A stretch of DNA of 13,234 nucleotides from Fimenecus sp045578245 (GCA_045578245.1 JAZNJX010000073.1:1-13234); one strand, 5' to 3'. Positions 1 through 7,375 are shown, counted from the stretch's first letter. The notes: generated from the sequence alone by a model not told the origin. Program-made: numbers and translations.

Positions 1-1
1 A

Positions 2-1309
2 AATGGAAAAATAGACCTCATTGTAACCAAGTCTGTCAGTCGTTTTGCAAGAAACACAGTAGATAGCCTTACAACTGTTCGTGACCTGAAAGACAAAGGT
101 GTTGAGGTCTATTTTGAAAAAGAGAATATATGGACAATGGATTCAAAGGGTGAATTCTTAATAACAATAATGTCCTCTATTGCACAAGAAGAAAGTCGTT
201 CCATTTCTGAAAATGTTACTTGGGGACAAAGAAAACGATTTGCAGATGGAAAAGTGAGTATTCCATACAAGCATTTCCTTGGTTACAAGAAAGGAACGGA
301 TGGTTTACCTGAAATTGTACCGGAAGAAGCAAAGATAGTCCGTGATATTTACAGACTGTTTATGGAAGGTATGACAACTTGTGCAATTGCCAATCACTTG
401 ACGAAAAACGAAATACCAACACCTTCAGGTAAACAAAAATGGCAACGACAGACGGTGGAGAGTATCTTGAGAAATGAAAAGTACAAAGGCTCTGCACTTT
501 TACAGAAGAAATATACTGTTGACTTTCTGCAGAAAAAGATGAAAGTGAATGAAGGTGAAGTTCCACAATATTATGTTGAACACAGCCACCCGGCTATCAT
601 AGTCCCTGAAGAATGGGAACGTGTGCAGTTGGAACTGAACAGAAGAAAAGATGATAACAGACGAACATTATGCAACAGTCCATTTGCAGGAAAACTCATC
701 TGTGGTGATTGTGGTGAAATACTTGGTTCAAAGGTATGGCACTCCAATAGTAAATATCGCAGAACCATATGGCAATGTAACGCCAAGTTCAAAGGTGAAA
801 AGAAATGCACCACACCTCATTTGTATGAAGAAGACATTAAGAAATGCTTTGTAACAGCATTGAGCCAGTTAATTACAGACCGTGAAGCCTTACTGGATGA
901 CGGTAGAATGATAATGCGTCAACTTGAAGACACTACTGCCATTGATACTGAATGTGAACAGCTGATTCAGGAAATGGATGTGTTGACAGAACTTATCAAA
1001 AAATGTGTAAATGACAACACCACACAGGCTATCGACCAGGAAGAGTATATCAGCAAGTACAACTCACTTGTAAAACGACATGAAAAGTTACAAAGTCGAT
1101 ATGACTACCTGAAGAAAAAGAAAGAACGACGATTACAACAATTCGACCGAATGAGTTACTTTGTCTTCGCTGTCATAGAACTTGATGAGCTTGAATTACA
1201 GTTCAATCCGGCACTATGGCACACCACCGTTGACCATGTCACCGTGTATGCAGATGAACGATTGGTGTTTCATTTCAAGAACGGTAGCGAGGTTGAGGTG
1301 AGACTTTAA
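2..1309 (+). CDS. Large serine recombinase, N-terminus outside window
   Basis: This is a site-specific recombinase of the large serine family (TnpX / phage integrase type), which excises and integrates a mobile element through a Ser-linked intermediate. The open frame runs from base 2 without a start, so the gene enters from the left. An internal ATG at 137 is not the real start, because the 45 codons before it continue the resolvase fold (SVSRFARN, then VRDLKDKGVEVYFEKEN). The first roughly 70 residues, including the catalytic serine, are not visible. Counting from the Met at 137, the domains are: end of the resolvase domain (1-40), PF07508-type recombinase domain (about 43-170), a zinc ribbon with Cys189, Cys192, Cys214 and Cys224, then a Lys-rich coiled coil (about 255-330) and a beta-rich tail. 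The visible 435 residues fit a protein of about 500. A terminator follows directly. It shows that the genes to its right probably belong to an integrated element. Confidence 0.93.
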   Translation, partial: NGKIDLIVTKSVSRFARNTVDSLTTVRDLKDKGVEVYFEKENIWTMDSKGEFLITIMSSIAQEESRSISENVTWGQRKRFADGKVSIPYKHFLGYKKGTDGLPEIVPEEAKIVRDIYRLFMEGMTTCAIANHLTKNEIPTPSGKQKWQRQTVESILRNEKYKGSALLQKKYTVDFLQKKMKVNEGEVPQYYVEHSHPAIIVPEEWERVQLELNRRKDDNRRTLCNSPFAGKLICGDCGEILGSKVWHSNSKYRRTIWQCNAKFKGEKKCTTPHLYEEDIKKCFVTALSQLITDREALLDDGRMIMRQLEDTTAIDTECEQLIQEMDVLTELIKKCVNDNTTQAIDQEEYISKYNSLVKRHEKLQSRYDYLKKKKERRLQQFDRMSYFVFAVIELDELELQFNPALWHTTVDHVTVYADERLVFHFKNGSEVEVRL

Positions 1310-1328
1310 AAATGTATAAAACATTAGA

Positions 1329-1357
1329 AGAGTCGGTTTGAAATCGGCTCTTTTTTT
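1329..1357 (+). terminator. Terminator of the recombinase gene
   Basis: An 11-base arm (1329-1339) faces 1341-1351 with two G-T wobbles around a very tight loop (effective loop TTGAA), followed by seven T. It starts 19 bases after the recombinase stop codon and separates this gene from the HD gene, which has its own promoter. Confidence 0.85.
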
Positions 1358-1371
1358 CATTATGTGGTCAA

Positions 1372-1400
1372 TTGAAATATCTGTCGATTTGTTGTATAAT
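1372..1400 (+). promoter_or_regulatory. Promoter of the HD-domain gene
   Basis: TTGAAA at 1372-1377 and TATAAT at 1395-1400 are separated by 17 bases, a near-consensus sigma-A promoter. Transcription would start near 1407, inside the palindrome at 1403-1421. The strong promoter behind a terminator indicates that the HD gene is expressed independently of the recombinase. Confidence 0.82.
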
Positions 1401-1402
1401 AT

Positions 1403-1421
1403 CTAAAACACATTGTTTTAG
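1403..1421 (+). promoter_or_regulatory. Palindrome over the predicted start site, possible operator
   Basis: CTAAAAC (1403-1409) and GTTTTAG (1415-1421) are perfect inverted arms around ACATT. The palindrome begins two bases after the -10 hexamer and ends just before the AGGAGA ribosome binding site (1424-1429), a position where a bound repressor would block initiation. It could also form a weak hairpin in the 5' leader. No regulator gene is visible next to it; binding is inferred from symmetry and position only. Confidence 0.5.
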
Positions 1422-1435
1422 GCAGGAGAATTGTT

Positions 1436-2533
1436 ATGATAAGTTTAATGGATGAAATTGATAATAGTTTAATCGCTCTTGACTTGCCACCTATTTCCGA
1501 TGTGGTCGATAACAAGAAGAAAAGCATTCAATACATAAATAAAATTTTGAAGCAACACGGAAATAAGGTAACGATACCTTTTAACTCTGCATTAAGTCTA
1601 TATGATTTTCGTGTCAAGCACGTTTTATTTTCTTTTGGATTAGGTATAGTCCTTTCAACCTTTCATAACTTAAAACATAAAATTGAAAAAGAGTATATGA
1701 AATATAATATTAATGATACCTTCATATATACTTGGTTGACTGTGTGTTTATATCATGATTTTGGATACTTTATCAGTGAATCACATTTAAAAACTAATAA
1801 CATTGAAAATTTGCAACTTGACTATAATATTTTCGATTTCAGTTATTGCGATAGTAGGTATACCAAAAATCTTTATTGTTATTACTATAAAAACAAATAT
1901 GAAAGACAAAATTGGATTGAAAAAAATTATGACCTTTCAAAGAATGAAGAAGTCGGAGACCATGGCATTCTAGGTGGGTATGTGTTGTTTGAACGTTTAT
2001 GTTCTTCTGAAATCAAAAAGGAACGTGTTATTAATTCTGGACAATCTATGCAACTAGAAGAAATGTGCCGTTTGGAGCGTGTTCCTCTGTATCAAGACAT
2101 TTGTTTTCGAATAATGGAACACAATATTTGGAAAAACAATGATTTATATGAAGACTCTAATCCATTATACGAAATAGATGCTCAACATTTTGCCAGAATT
2201 GATTTTATAGAACCGTTGCTATATTTACTATCACTTGTAGATACTATAGAAATGACAAAGAAATTTTGCAAATATTCTGATGATAGTAAGGATAAAGAAC
2301 ATTTTGTTTTCCCAAAGACTTTGGGTTCTAAAGTGAAAATTGAAATATCTAATACCGCTATGGATATTGATTATTCTGAATTAGAACGATTCATTAAAAA
2401 ACATAATTTCATTGATAAAATTGATAGTTGGAAAGCAAGTGTTATTGGTTTGAATAATTGGGTTTGTGTAGATGCAGTTGAGGGTAAAAATTCAAGAATT
2501 ATTGTAAAAACTGAAGTTGAATCAGCCATATAG
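1436..2533 (+). CDS. HD-domain protein, possible phosphohydrolase or nuclease
   Basis: This 365-residue protein is not one I can assign to a named family, but it has the ordered metal-ligand pattern of the HD superfamily: His62 (VKHVLFSFG), His107-Asp108 (YHDFGY), Asp175-His176-Gly177, His229 (RIMEHN) and Asp269 (LLSLVDTIE). The extra His176 and His229 resemble HD enzymes with a two-metal centre, which hydrolyse nucleotides, cyclic dinucleotides or nucleic acid; the substrate here is unknown. No signal peptide is seen, so it is probably cytosolic. The region about 280-365 lies outside the HD core and is unassigned. AGGAGA (1424-1429) supports the ATG at 1436. The gene is AT-rich compared with the feo and gat operons, fitting horizontal transfer with the recombinase. 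The AlbA_2 gene lies 140 bases downstream; the two may form a defence pair, which is inference. Confidence 0.75.
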   Translation: MISLMDEIDNSLIALDLPPISDVVDNKKKSIQYINKILKQHGNKVTIPFNSALSLYDFRVKHVLFSFGLGIVLSTFHNLKHKIEKEYMKYNINDTFIYTWLTVCLYHDFGYFISESHLKTNNIENLQLDYNIFDFSYCDSRYTKNLYCYYYKNKYERQNWIEKNYDLSKNEEVGDHGILGGYVLFERLCSSEIKKERVINSGQSMQLEEMCRLERVPLYQDICFRIMEHNIWKNNDLYEDSNPLYEIDAQHFARIDFIEPLLYLLSLVDTIEMTKKFCKYSDDSKDKEHFVFPKTLGSKVKIEISNTAMDIDYSELERFIKKHNFIDKIDSWKASVIGLNNWVCVDAVEGKNSRIIVKTEVESAI

Positions 2534-2553
2534 GAAATGTGTTTTCACGAAGA

Positions 2554-2654
2554 GACACACAAAGATTGTTAGCAAATATTTCTCAAGCATTAAAAGTGTT
2601 ATTTGCTTTGTTAAAAACATCCTGTATTTTTATGTACTAGTTAATTTGACTGTG
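2554..2654 (+). other. Intergenic spacer with inverted repeat between the HD and AlbA_2 genes
   Basis: The 140-base gap (2534-2673) contains GCAAATA and TATTTGC arms about 21 bases apart, and a weak promoter-like pair (TTGTTA, 17 bases, TATGTA). There is no hairpin with a T-run, so read-through from the HD gene is possible, but the sequence does not settle whether the two genes are co-transcribed. Confidence 0.35.
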
Positions 2655-2673
2655 CTTTTGTAAGGAGAAAGAT

Positions 2674-3939
2674 ATGTATTCACCATTCATTGATAATAAA
2701 GGAAATCCAATTTCAATTAATAAGTTAAAATATACTCATTTATCACAATTGGTTGATTGTGATGAAGGTCACCATTTAGAATTTAAAAAACACCTTGAAG
2801 ATGGTGGTAAAGTGCACTTGGCAAAGGAAATTGCCTCGTTTGCGAATTGCGAAGGTGGATGGCTAATTGTTGGCATCGACGATAAAACTCACGAGATTAT
2901 TCCAATAGATAAGGCTGATTATAGTCAAAAAGTTGGGAAAATCGCATGCAGAATATCACCAATGCCCGAGTTTGAAACCCGATTTTTATCGTTCCCAGAG
3001 GACAAGTCAAAGGGTGTTCTTATCATTTATGTGTATGAAGGAAGAAATGCTCCGTATATTTGTAACGGTAGCATATATGTTCGTAGTGGGAGCAGTAAGG
3101 AACCCATAAAAAACGCAGATAGAGGGAATATAGAGTACCTTTATAGGCGGTCACAAATCTATACACAAGAAGTCGAAAATTTTTGCAAGCGAGATTACTA
3201 TTTTGCTTACAATAAGGTTGTACAGAAAACAACTAATACTCCAATAGCAAGTATCTATCTTAAAAATACAAGCATGAAAAAAGATCGGAGATTAGATGTT
3301 TATAAAAATCGTGATGATGTAATTGAATATGTAAAAAAACAGCTAAATTTATTTGAGCATATTAGTTATTCTATGGATTCGATTATTTTTATGAATAAGA
3401 CCGTTCCGCCTGGCTCTAACGGAGCAACTTTTATCTTTGAATTATATTATGATTGGTCTTGTAAAATTATTATGCCAATAGTTTGTACAAGTGGCGAACA
3501 ATCAGAACAATTTAAGGCTCAATTTCATCAATTAGGGATTAGTAATAAAGTAGTTGAAAATTTTAAAATTGCAGATGGTAGTACTGTATGTAACGCACTA
3601 TTTGGTGGACTTAATTTGTTTGCAGTTTTAGCAAAACAATATAAACTTAAAGAAAAAGACTATGCGTTTTGTGCAGAATTTGAAAACTCTGAGGACATTG
3701 TCCTTGCTTTTTGGGGAAACTCTTTTTGTGATTATATTCGTCTTTACGGTGTTCCATATGCGCATAAAGAGATAAACAAAATAAACATTCAATATTTTCG
3801 CCAAAACCCAAATATTAACTTTTCAAACTTAAGGACTTCTTTTTTATTAGACTACATTGGTGCTGCCTTTGGTTACCGTTCAGATTCAATCGCCTCAATT
3901 ATTTGCGAATCCAATAATATTTTGGTGGACAGTGACTAA
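2674..3939 (+). CDS. AlbA_2 (Schlafen-like) domain protein
   Basis: This 421-residue protein carries an N-terminal AlbA_2 / Schlafen-type domain, a fold found in nucleic-acid-binding proteins, some with RNase activity and many associated with defence islands. The signature is visible in order: EGHHLEFKK (31-39; acidic Glu36 and Lys38), KEIASFANCEGGWLIVGIDD (51-70), and PYICNGSIYVRSGSS (127-141). The remaining part, about 170-421, matches nothing I recognise; it is not an obvious ATPase, although such proteins are often labelled 'ATP-binding' through the old divergent AAA_4 name. No membrane segment or signal peptide is seen. AAGGAG at 2662-2667 supports the start. Base composition is as AT-rich as the HD gene and both follow a serine recombinase, so this is likely mobile-element cargo. 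Partnership with the HD protein is inferred from adjacency only. Confidence 0.72.
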   Translation: MYSPFIDNKGNPISINKLKYTHLSQLVDCDEGHHLEFKKHLEDGGKVHLAKEIASFANCEGGWLIVGIDDKTHEIIPIDKADYSQKVGKIACRISPMPEFETRFLSFPEDKSKGVLIIYVYEGRNAPYICNGSIYVRSGSSKEPIKNADRGNIEYLYRRSQIYTQEVENFCKRDYYFAYNKVVQKTTNTPIASIYLKNTSMKKDRRLDVYKNRDDVIEYVKKQLNLFEHISYSMDSIIFMNKTVPPGSNGATFIFELYYDWSCKIIMPIVCTSGEQSEQFKAQFHQLGISNKVVENFKIADGSTVCNALFGGLNLFAVLAKQYKLKEKDYAFCAEFENSEDIVLAFWGNSFCDYIRLYGVPYAHKEINKINIQYFRQNPNINFSNLRTSFLLDYIGAAFGYRSDSIASIICESNNILVDSD

Positions 3940-3978
3940 AATATATGGATATTAAATTGACTTTTGGCAATTCAGCTG

Positions 3979-4005
3979 TTTAACGATTATCAGTAATTTA
4001 ACGAT
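3979..4005. repeat. Pair of 9-bp direct repeats TTTAACGAT
   Basis: TTTAACGAT occurs at 3979-3987 and again at 3997-4005, start-to-start spacing 18 bases, in the non-coding stretch between the AlbA_2 gene and the terminators of the tRNA. The role is unknown; it could be a protein-binding pair near the end of the mobile element or chance in AT-rich DNA. Confidence 0.45.
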
Positions 4006-4045
4006 AGGTTAGATAGATTTTCTATGTAATCAAGTAAATAGGTAA

Positions 4046-4092
4046 TAAAAAGGCGTTGCAAGAGGGACAATAAATTCCCAAATGCAACGCTT
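4046..4092 (-). terminator. Strong stem-loop, terminator on the - strand
   Basis: Arms at 4051-4060 and 4083-4092 pair over 10 bp with one G-T wobble, with an inner GGGA/TCCC stem. On the - strand the stem is followed by TTTTTATT, a good U-tract. On the + strand it is followed by TTAATTCTTTT, which is weaker. It may be a second, distal terminator for the tRNA-fMet transcript, may also stop + strand transcription from the AlbA_2 gene, or may mark the element border. Confidence 0.65.
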
Positions 4093-4121
4093 AATTCTTT
4101 TAAATGGCTTAAATGCTATAT

Positions 4122-4168
4122 AAAACAACGATACCACTACTGGCACAAATTGTATCAATAGTGGTATC
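4122..4168 (-). terminator. Proximal terminator of tRNA-fMet
   Basis: GATACCACTA (4130-4139) and TAGTGGTATC (4159-4168) are perfect 10-base inverted arms with a 19-base loop. On the - strand they start 5 bases beyond the tRNA CCA end and are followed by GTTGTTTTATA, a moderately U-rich tail. Confidence 0.65.
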
Positions 4169-4173
4169 TGATT

Positions 4174-4249
<76 letters not shown>

Positions 4250-4283
4250 ATATTTACTTTGTGCACTCCGTGAGTGCCTTATA

Positions 4284-4312
4284 ATAATACACTCAAACAA
4301 AGCATTTGTCAA
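4284..4312 (-). promoter_or_regulatory. Promoter of tRNA-fMet
   Basis: Read on the - strand, TTGACA (4307-4312) and TATTAT (4284-4289) are 17 bases apart, a strong stable-RNA promoter. The leader between it and the tRNA contains a 6-bp inverted repeat GCACTC/GAGTGC at 4263-4277. Confidence 0.85.
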
Positions 4313-4319
4313 GTACTTT

Positions 4320-4505
4320 TTTTAATTTATTGTTTATTTGAAATTATATGCAGAAAAATTCGATTTATTCATCTACTTTAGACAGGCGGTATCCAAAACC
4401 GAGTGCCGTGGGTTCGATAGGTAGAATAACAAATGAAAAAATACCTGTTGATTGTCAGCACTTGCTTTTGTCGAACGCTGTCGAGAAGTTTTTGATTGAA
4501 ATGTG
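4320..4505. other. Intergenic region between divergent promoters, nothing recognised
   Basis: The gene-free stretch 4250-4566 holds the tRNA-fMet promoter on the - strand and the DUF6514 gene promoter on the + strand. Between them I see no ORF with a ribosome binding site, no RNA gene and no clear repeat, apart from a short doubled TGTCGA at about 4477-4493. Confidence 0.5.
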
Positions 4506-4534
4506 TTGACGATTCGTCATAAAAGCGCTATAAC
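4506..4534 (+). promoter_or_regulatory. Promoter of the DUF6514-like gene
   Basis: TTGACG (4506-4511) and TATAAC (4529-4534) are 17 bases apart and lie 32 bases upstream of the start codon, giving a short leader of about 25 bases. Confidence 0.75.
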
Positions 4535-4566
4535 TTCAACAATAAATAACAAAGAGGACAAGGGTT

Positions 4567-4788
4567 ATGAGGTTTGAGGTTTTGAAAAGCTCGCTTGAGC
4601 TTGATGGTGTCAGCCACACGGTATATGGGTTTGTTTGCATTGACAAATCCAATAATTGTCACACTTTTTCAGACCTTTCAGACAATTTGCAAGCGGTTAA
4701 AAACTTTGTGAATATTCTGAATAGATTAAACCCTGAGTTTTCACAGCTTGAATATTTTATTGAAGACTTTTGTTTCTCTCCCAATTAA
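4567..4788 (+). CDS. Small DUF6514-like protein
   Basis: This 73-residue cytosolic protein resembles the DUF6514 family of Clostridia: an N-terminal beta pattern (FEVLKSSLELDGVSHTVYGF), a central FSDLSDN segment followed by a helix, and a C-terminal acidic end (QLEYFIEDF). The family has no known function and I assign none. AGAGGA (4553-4558) is 8 bases from the ATG. The gene stands alone: own promoter upstream, a very strong terminator downstream, with no operon partner. Assignment rests on remembered family pattern, so the name is tentative, but promoter, ribosome binding site and terminator all support a real gene. Confidence 0.7.
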   Translation: MRFEVLKSSLELDGVSHTVYGFVCIDKSNNCHTFSDLSDNLQAVKNFVNILNRLNPEFSQLEYFIEDFCFSPN

Positions 4789-4840
4789 AATATGCCTCAC
4801 CCGATTGATAACTGCTTTTTATCAGTAGCTATCAACCGAG

Positions 4841-4884
4841 AAATATCCGATAGTATCCCCCCGATGCTGTCGGATATTTTTTTT
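4841..4884 (+). terminator. Strong terminator of the DUF6514-like gene
   Basis: A 17-bp stem (4841-4857 with 4863-4879, two G-T wobbles) with loop CCCCC is followed by a T-run to 4884. A second stem-loop precedes it at 4805-4835 (TTGATA/TATCAA with inner ACTG/CAGT), of unknown role. Confidence 0.92.
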
Positions 4885-4916
4885 GAAACAAGTCCAAAAA
4901 AATGTTATATTTTACC

Positions 4917-4945
4917 TTGACAAGCATATATTTATTGTGTATTAT
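4917..4945 (+). promoter_or_regulatory. Promoter of the feo operon
   Basis: TTGACA (4917-4922) and TATTAT (4940-4945) with a 17-base spacer. Transcription would begin near 4952, immediately before the first iron box (4953-4968), so a repressor bound there would block initiation. Confidence 0.85.
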
Positions 4946-4952
4946 ATATGTG

Positions 4953-4968
4953 GTTAGCGAGTGCTAAC
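4953..4968 (+). promoter_or_regulatory. Iron box 1, predicted DtxR-type operator
   Basis: GTTAGC-GAGT-GCTAAC is a perfect 6-base inverted repeat with a 4-base centre, sitting on the predicted transcription start of feoA. The half site GTTAG resembles those of DtxR/IdeR-family metal-dependent repressors. The regulator is inferred from the ferrous-transport genes downstream. Confidence 0.7.
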
Positions 4969-4986
4969 TATAAATTTATTAGAAAA

Positions 4987-5002
4987 GTTAGCTAACGCTA
5001 AA
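4987..5002 (+). promoter_or_regulatory. Iron box 2, predicted DtxR-type operator
   Basis: GTTAGC-TAAC-GCTAAA is the same element with one mismatch in the last base, in the feoA leader 34 bases downstream of box 1 (about three helical turns start to start), a spacing that would allow cooperative binding. Confidence 0.65.
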
Positions 5003-5028
5003 CTTTATGTAACATTCAGGTGGATATT

Positions 5029-5241
5029 ATGAATTTAACAAACGCACAGGAAGGAATTGAATATATCATCAAAGATATCGTAACTGATGATGAAGAGCTT
5101 GACGCATTTCTTTTTTCATTAGGCTGTTACGCCGGTGAGCCCATTACTGTTATCGCTCATAAAAAAGGCGGTTGCGTTGTTTCAATTAAGGATTCAAGAT
5201 ATAGCATTGATAATCAGTTAGCCGAAGCAATCTCAATATAA
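5029..5241 (+). CDS. feoA: FeoA, ferrous iron transport accessory protein
   Basis: FeoA is a small cytosolic SH3-like protein that works with the FeoB ferrous iron transporter. This one has 70 residues, normal for the family, with the pattern of an N-terminal start (MNLTNAQEG), then FLFSLGCYAGEPITVI in the middle and a KGGCVVSIKDSRYSID strand pair near the end. I place the start at the ATG at 5029, not the in-frame GTG at 5020: AGGTGG (5018-5023) is the ribosome binding site for 5029 and would overlap the GTG. It is the first gene of the feo operon, 108 bases before feoB, downstream of a strong promoter and iron boxes 1 and 2. Repression by iron is inferred from those boxes. Confidence 0.9.
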   Translation: MNLTNAQEGIEYIIKDIVTDDEELDAFLFSLGCYAGEPITVIAHKKGGCVVSIKDSRYSIDNQLAEAISI

Positions 5242-5281
5242 AAGAGCAGGGCGGAGGCAACTGAAATATTTTTGAAAATCT

Positions 5282-5297
5282 GTTAGCAAACGCTAAC
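5282..5297 (+). promoter_or_regulatory. Iron box 3 between feoA and feoB
   Basis: GTTAGC-AAAC-GCTAAC, a perfect copy of the box, lies in the feoA-feoB gap, directly after TTGAAA at 5272-5277. A weak internal promoter (TTGAAA, 17 bases, AACAAT) would have this box in its spacer. This suggests feoB can also be transcribed separately and repressed separately; the promoter part is tentative. Confidence 0.6.
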
Positions 5298-5349
5298 AAT
5301 ATAAAACAGTTAAAAATTCATTTTAAATAAATTTTAGGAGGAAAAGAAA

Positions 5350-7362
5350 ATGAGAATTGCTCTTGCAGGTAATCCCAATAGCGGTAAAACCACAATGTAT
5401 AACGGTCTCACCGGCAGAAATGAAAAAGTCGGCAACTGGGCTGGTGTTACCGTTGAAAAGAAAGAAAGTCCTATTAAAAAGAGCATTTATGATGGTAGTC
5501 ACGAGCTTATCGCAGTTGACCTTCCCGGAGCTTATTCAATGTCGCCCTTCACATCTGAAGAGAGCATTACGAGTACATATGTTAAAAATGAGCATCTCGA
5601 TGCCATTATCAATATTGTTGATGCTACGAATTTAAGCCGCAGCTTATTTTTCACAACACAGCTTCTTGAACTCGGTGTTCCCGTTGTAGTGGCACTCAAT
5701 AAGAGTGATATTAACGAAAAGAAAGAAACTGAAATTGATACTAAGGCATTAAGTAAAGCGCTTAATTGCCCCGTAATTGAAACAGTTTCAACTTCAGCAG
5801 AGGGACTTAAAGAGGTTGTTGCCGCTGCAGTTGAGCTTTATGGCAGAGGTCAGAAAGCACCTTATGTTCAGGGTTCAATCAACTTAACAGACAAGAAATC
5901 AGTTGTTGAGGCTGATAAAAAGCGTTATACATTCGTAAACGGAATCGTAAAAACAGTTGAAACTCGCAAGGTGCTTACAAAGAACAGAAACTTCCAAGAT
6001 AAAATTGACGACATTCTCACAAATAAGTGGTTCGGGCTTCCGATTTTCGCAGTTGTTATGTTCCTCGTTTTCTGGATTTCGCAGGCAGGACCGGGCGTTT
6101 GGATTGCCGATTGGCTTGTGGGTGTTCTTGAGGGCGTTCAGGGTTGGATTGCAGGATTTTTCGAAAATGCAAACCCATTGCTTTCTGCACTTTTAGTTGA
6201 CGGTGTAATCGGTGGTGTTATCGCAGTTATCGGCTTCTTGCCACTTGTTATGGTAATGTATTTCCTTATCGCGCTTCTTGAAGATTGCGGATATATGGCT
6301 CGTGCATCAGTAGTGCTTGACCCCATCTTTAAAAAGGTAGGTTTAAGCGGTAAATCAATTATCCCCTTTGTAATCGGTACAGGCTGTGCAATTCCCGGTG
6401 TTATGGCTTGCCGTACAATCCGTAACGAGCGTGAGCGCAGAGCGACAGCAATGCTTGCCCCATTTATGCCTTGCGGTGCAAAGCTTCCGGTTATTGCACT
6501 TTTCGCAGGTGCATTCTTTGAGGATGCAACTTGGGTTGGACCTCTTATGTATTTCGTAGGCATCGTGATTATCTTCTTGGGTGCTCTTCTTGTTAACAAG
6601 ATTACTGGTCACAAAATTAGAAAATCCTTCTTTATTATTGAGCTTCCCGAATACAAAGCACCATCACTTAAGCGAGCATTCCTTTCAATGTGTCAGCGTG
6701 GCTGGGCTTATGTGGTAAAGGCTGCAACAATCATTCTTCTTTGCAATACTGTAATTCAGATTATGCAGACATTCACATGGCAGTTCACAGTAGCGGAAAC
6801 AGCTGATGCTTCAATTCTCGCTTCAATCGCAGGTCCATTTGCGTATGTGCTTGTTCCCGTTGTGGGTGTACTCTCTTGGGAGCTTGCCGCAGCAGCAGTT
6901 ACAGGCTTTATCGCAAAAGAAAATGTTGTCGGCACATTGGCAGTTTGCTTTGTAGGACTTGAAAATCTTATTGATACTGAAGAGTTGGCACTTATGGAGG
7001 GCGCAGGTGCAGAAGTTGGTCAGGTAATGGCAATCACAAAGGTAGCAGCTCTGGCATACCTTATGTTTAATCTTTATACTCCGCCTTGCTTTGCGGCAAT
7101 CGGTGCTATGAACTCTGAAATGAAAAGTGCAAAATGGCTCTGGGGCGGTATTGGACTTCAGCTTGGAACAGGCTTTACTGTTGGCTATCTCGTATATCAG
7201 ATTGGCACACTTATCACAACAGGTGCAGTGGGTGTTGGCTTTTTCCCTGGGCTTATCGCAGTTTTGGTGTTTGCCATTGTTATTGGTGTTCTCTGTGTTC
7301 GTGGAGACAAAAAGGTACAAAAATCGAAAATGAATAAAAAGGAAAAAGTAGCAGTAAAATAA
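5350..7362 (+). CDS. feoB: FeoB, ferrous iron transporter
   Basis: FeoB is the inner-membrane Fe(II) importer with an N-terminal GTPase domain. All G motifs are present: G1 GNPNSGKTT (7-15), G2 region NWAGVTVE (29-36), G3 DLPG (57-60), G4 NKSD (117-120) and a G5-like TSA (about 147-149). A short helical linker follows, then about eight or more membrane segments from about residue 225. The two Gate motifs with their conserved cysteines are intact: GTGCAIPG (343-350, Cys346) and PCGAKLP (374-380, Cys375). The protein ends in a Lys-rich cytosolic tail. At 670 residues it is full length, though on the short side for the family. AGGAGG at 5336-5341 precedes the ATG. It lies between feoA and the Cys-rich partner and is presumably iron-repressed through the three boxes. 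Confidence 0.98.
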   Translation: MRIALAGNPNSGKTTMYNGLTGRNEKVGNWAGVTVEKKESPIKKSIYDGSHELIAVDLPGAYSMSPFTSEESITSTYVKNEHLDAIINIVDATNLSRSLFFTTQLLELGVPVVVALNKSDINEKKETEIDTKALSKALNCPVIETVSTSAEGLKEVVAAAVELYGRGQKAPYVQGSINLTDKKSVVEADKKRYTFVNGIVKTVETRKVLTKNRNFQDKIDDILTNKWFGLPIFAVVMFLVFWISQAGPGVWIADWLVGVLEGVQGWIAGFFENANPLLSALLVDGVIGGVIAVIGFLPLVMVMYFLIALLEDCGYMARASVVLDPIFKKVGLSGKSIIPFVIGTGCAIPGVMACRTIRNERERRATAMLAPFMPCGAKLPVIALFAGAFFEDATWVGPLMYFVGIVIIFLGALLVNKITGHKIRKSFFIIELPEYKAPSLKRAFLSMCQRGWAYVVKAATIILLCNTVIQIMQTFTWQFTVAETADASILASIAGPFAYVLVPVVGVLSWELAAAAVTGFIAKENVVGTLAVCFVGLENLIDTEELALMEGAGAEVGQVMAITKVAALAYLMFNLYTPPCFAAIGAMNSEMKSAKWLWGGIGLQLGTGFTVGYLVYQIGTLITTGAVGVGFFPGLIAVLVFAIVIGVLCVRGDKKVQKSKMNKKEKVAVK

Positions 7363-7375
7363 TCAGGAGAAATAT

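Noticed and set aside
137..139. ATG at 137 as the recombinase start
   Set aside because: The frame is open to base 2 and the preceding codons encode conserved resolvase-domain sequence, so the gene begins outside the window.
4805..4835. Stem-loop before the DUF6514 terminator as a separate terminator or riboswitch
   Set aside because: It has no T-run and is too small for a known riboswitch; left only as a note in the terminator entry.
5020..5028. GTG at 5020 as the feoA start
   Set aside because: AGGTGG at 5018-5023 overlaps this GTG and is ideally placed for the ATG at 5029.
6138..7320. Long - strand open frames inside feoB
   Set aside because: They are antisense shadows of an unmistakable FeoB coding sequence, with no starts supported by ribosome binding sites.
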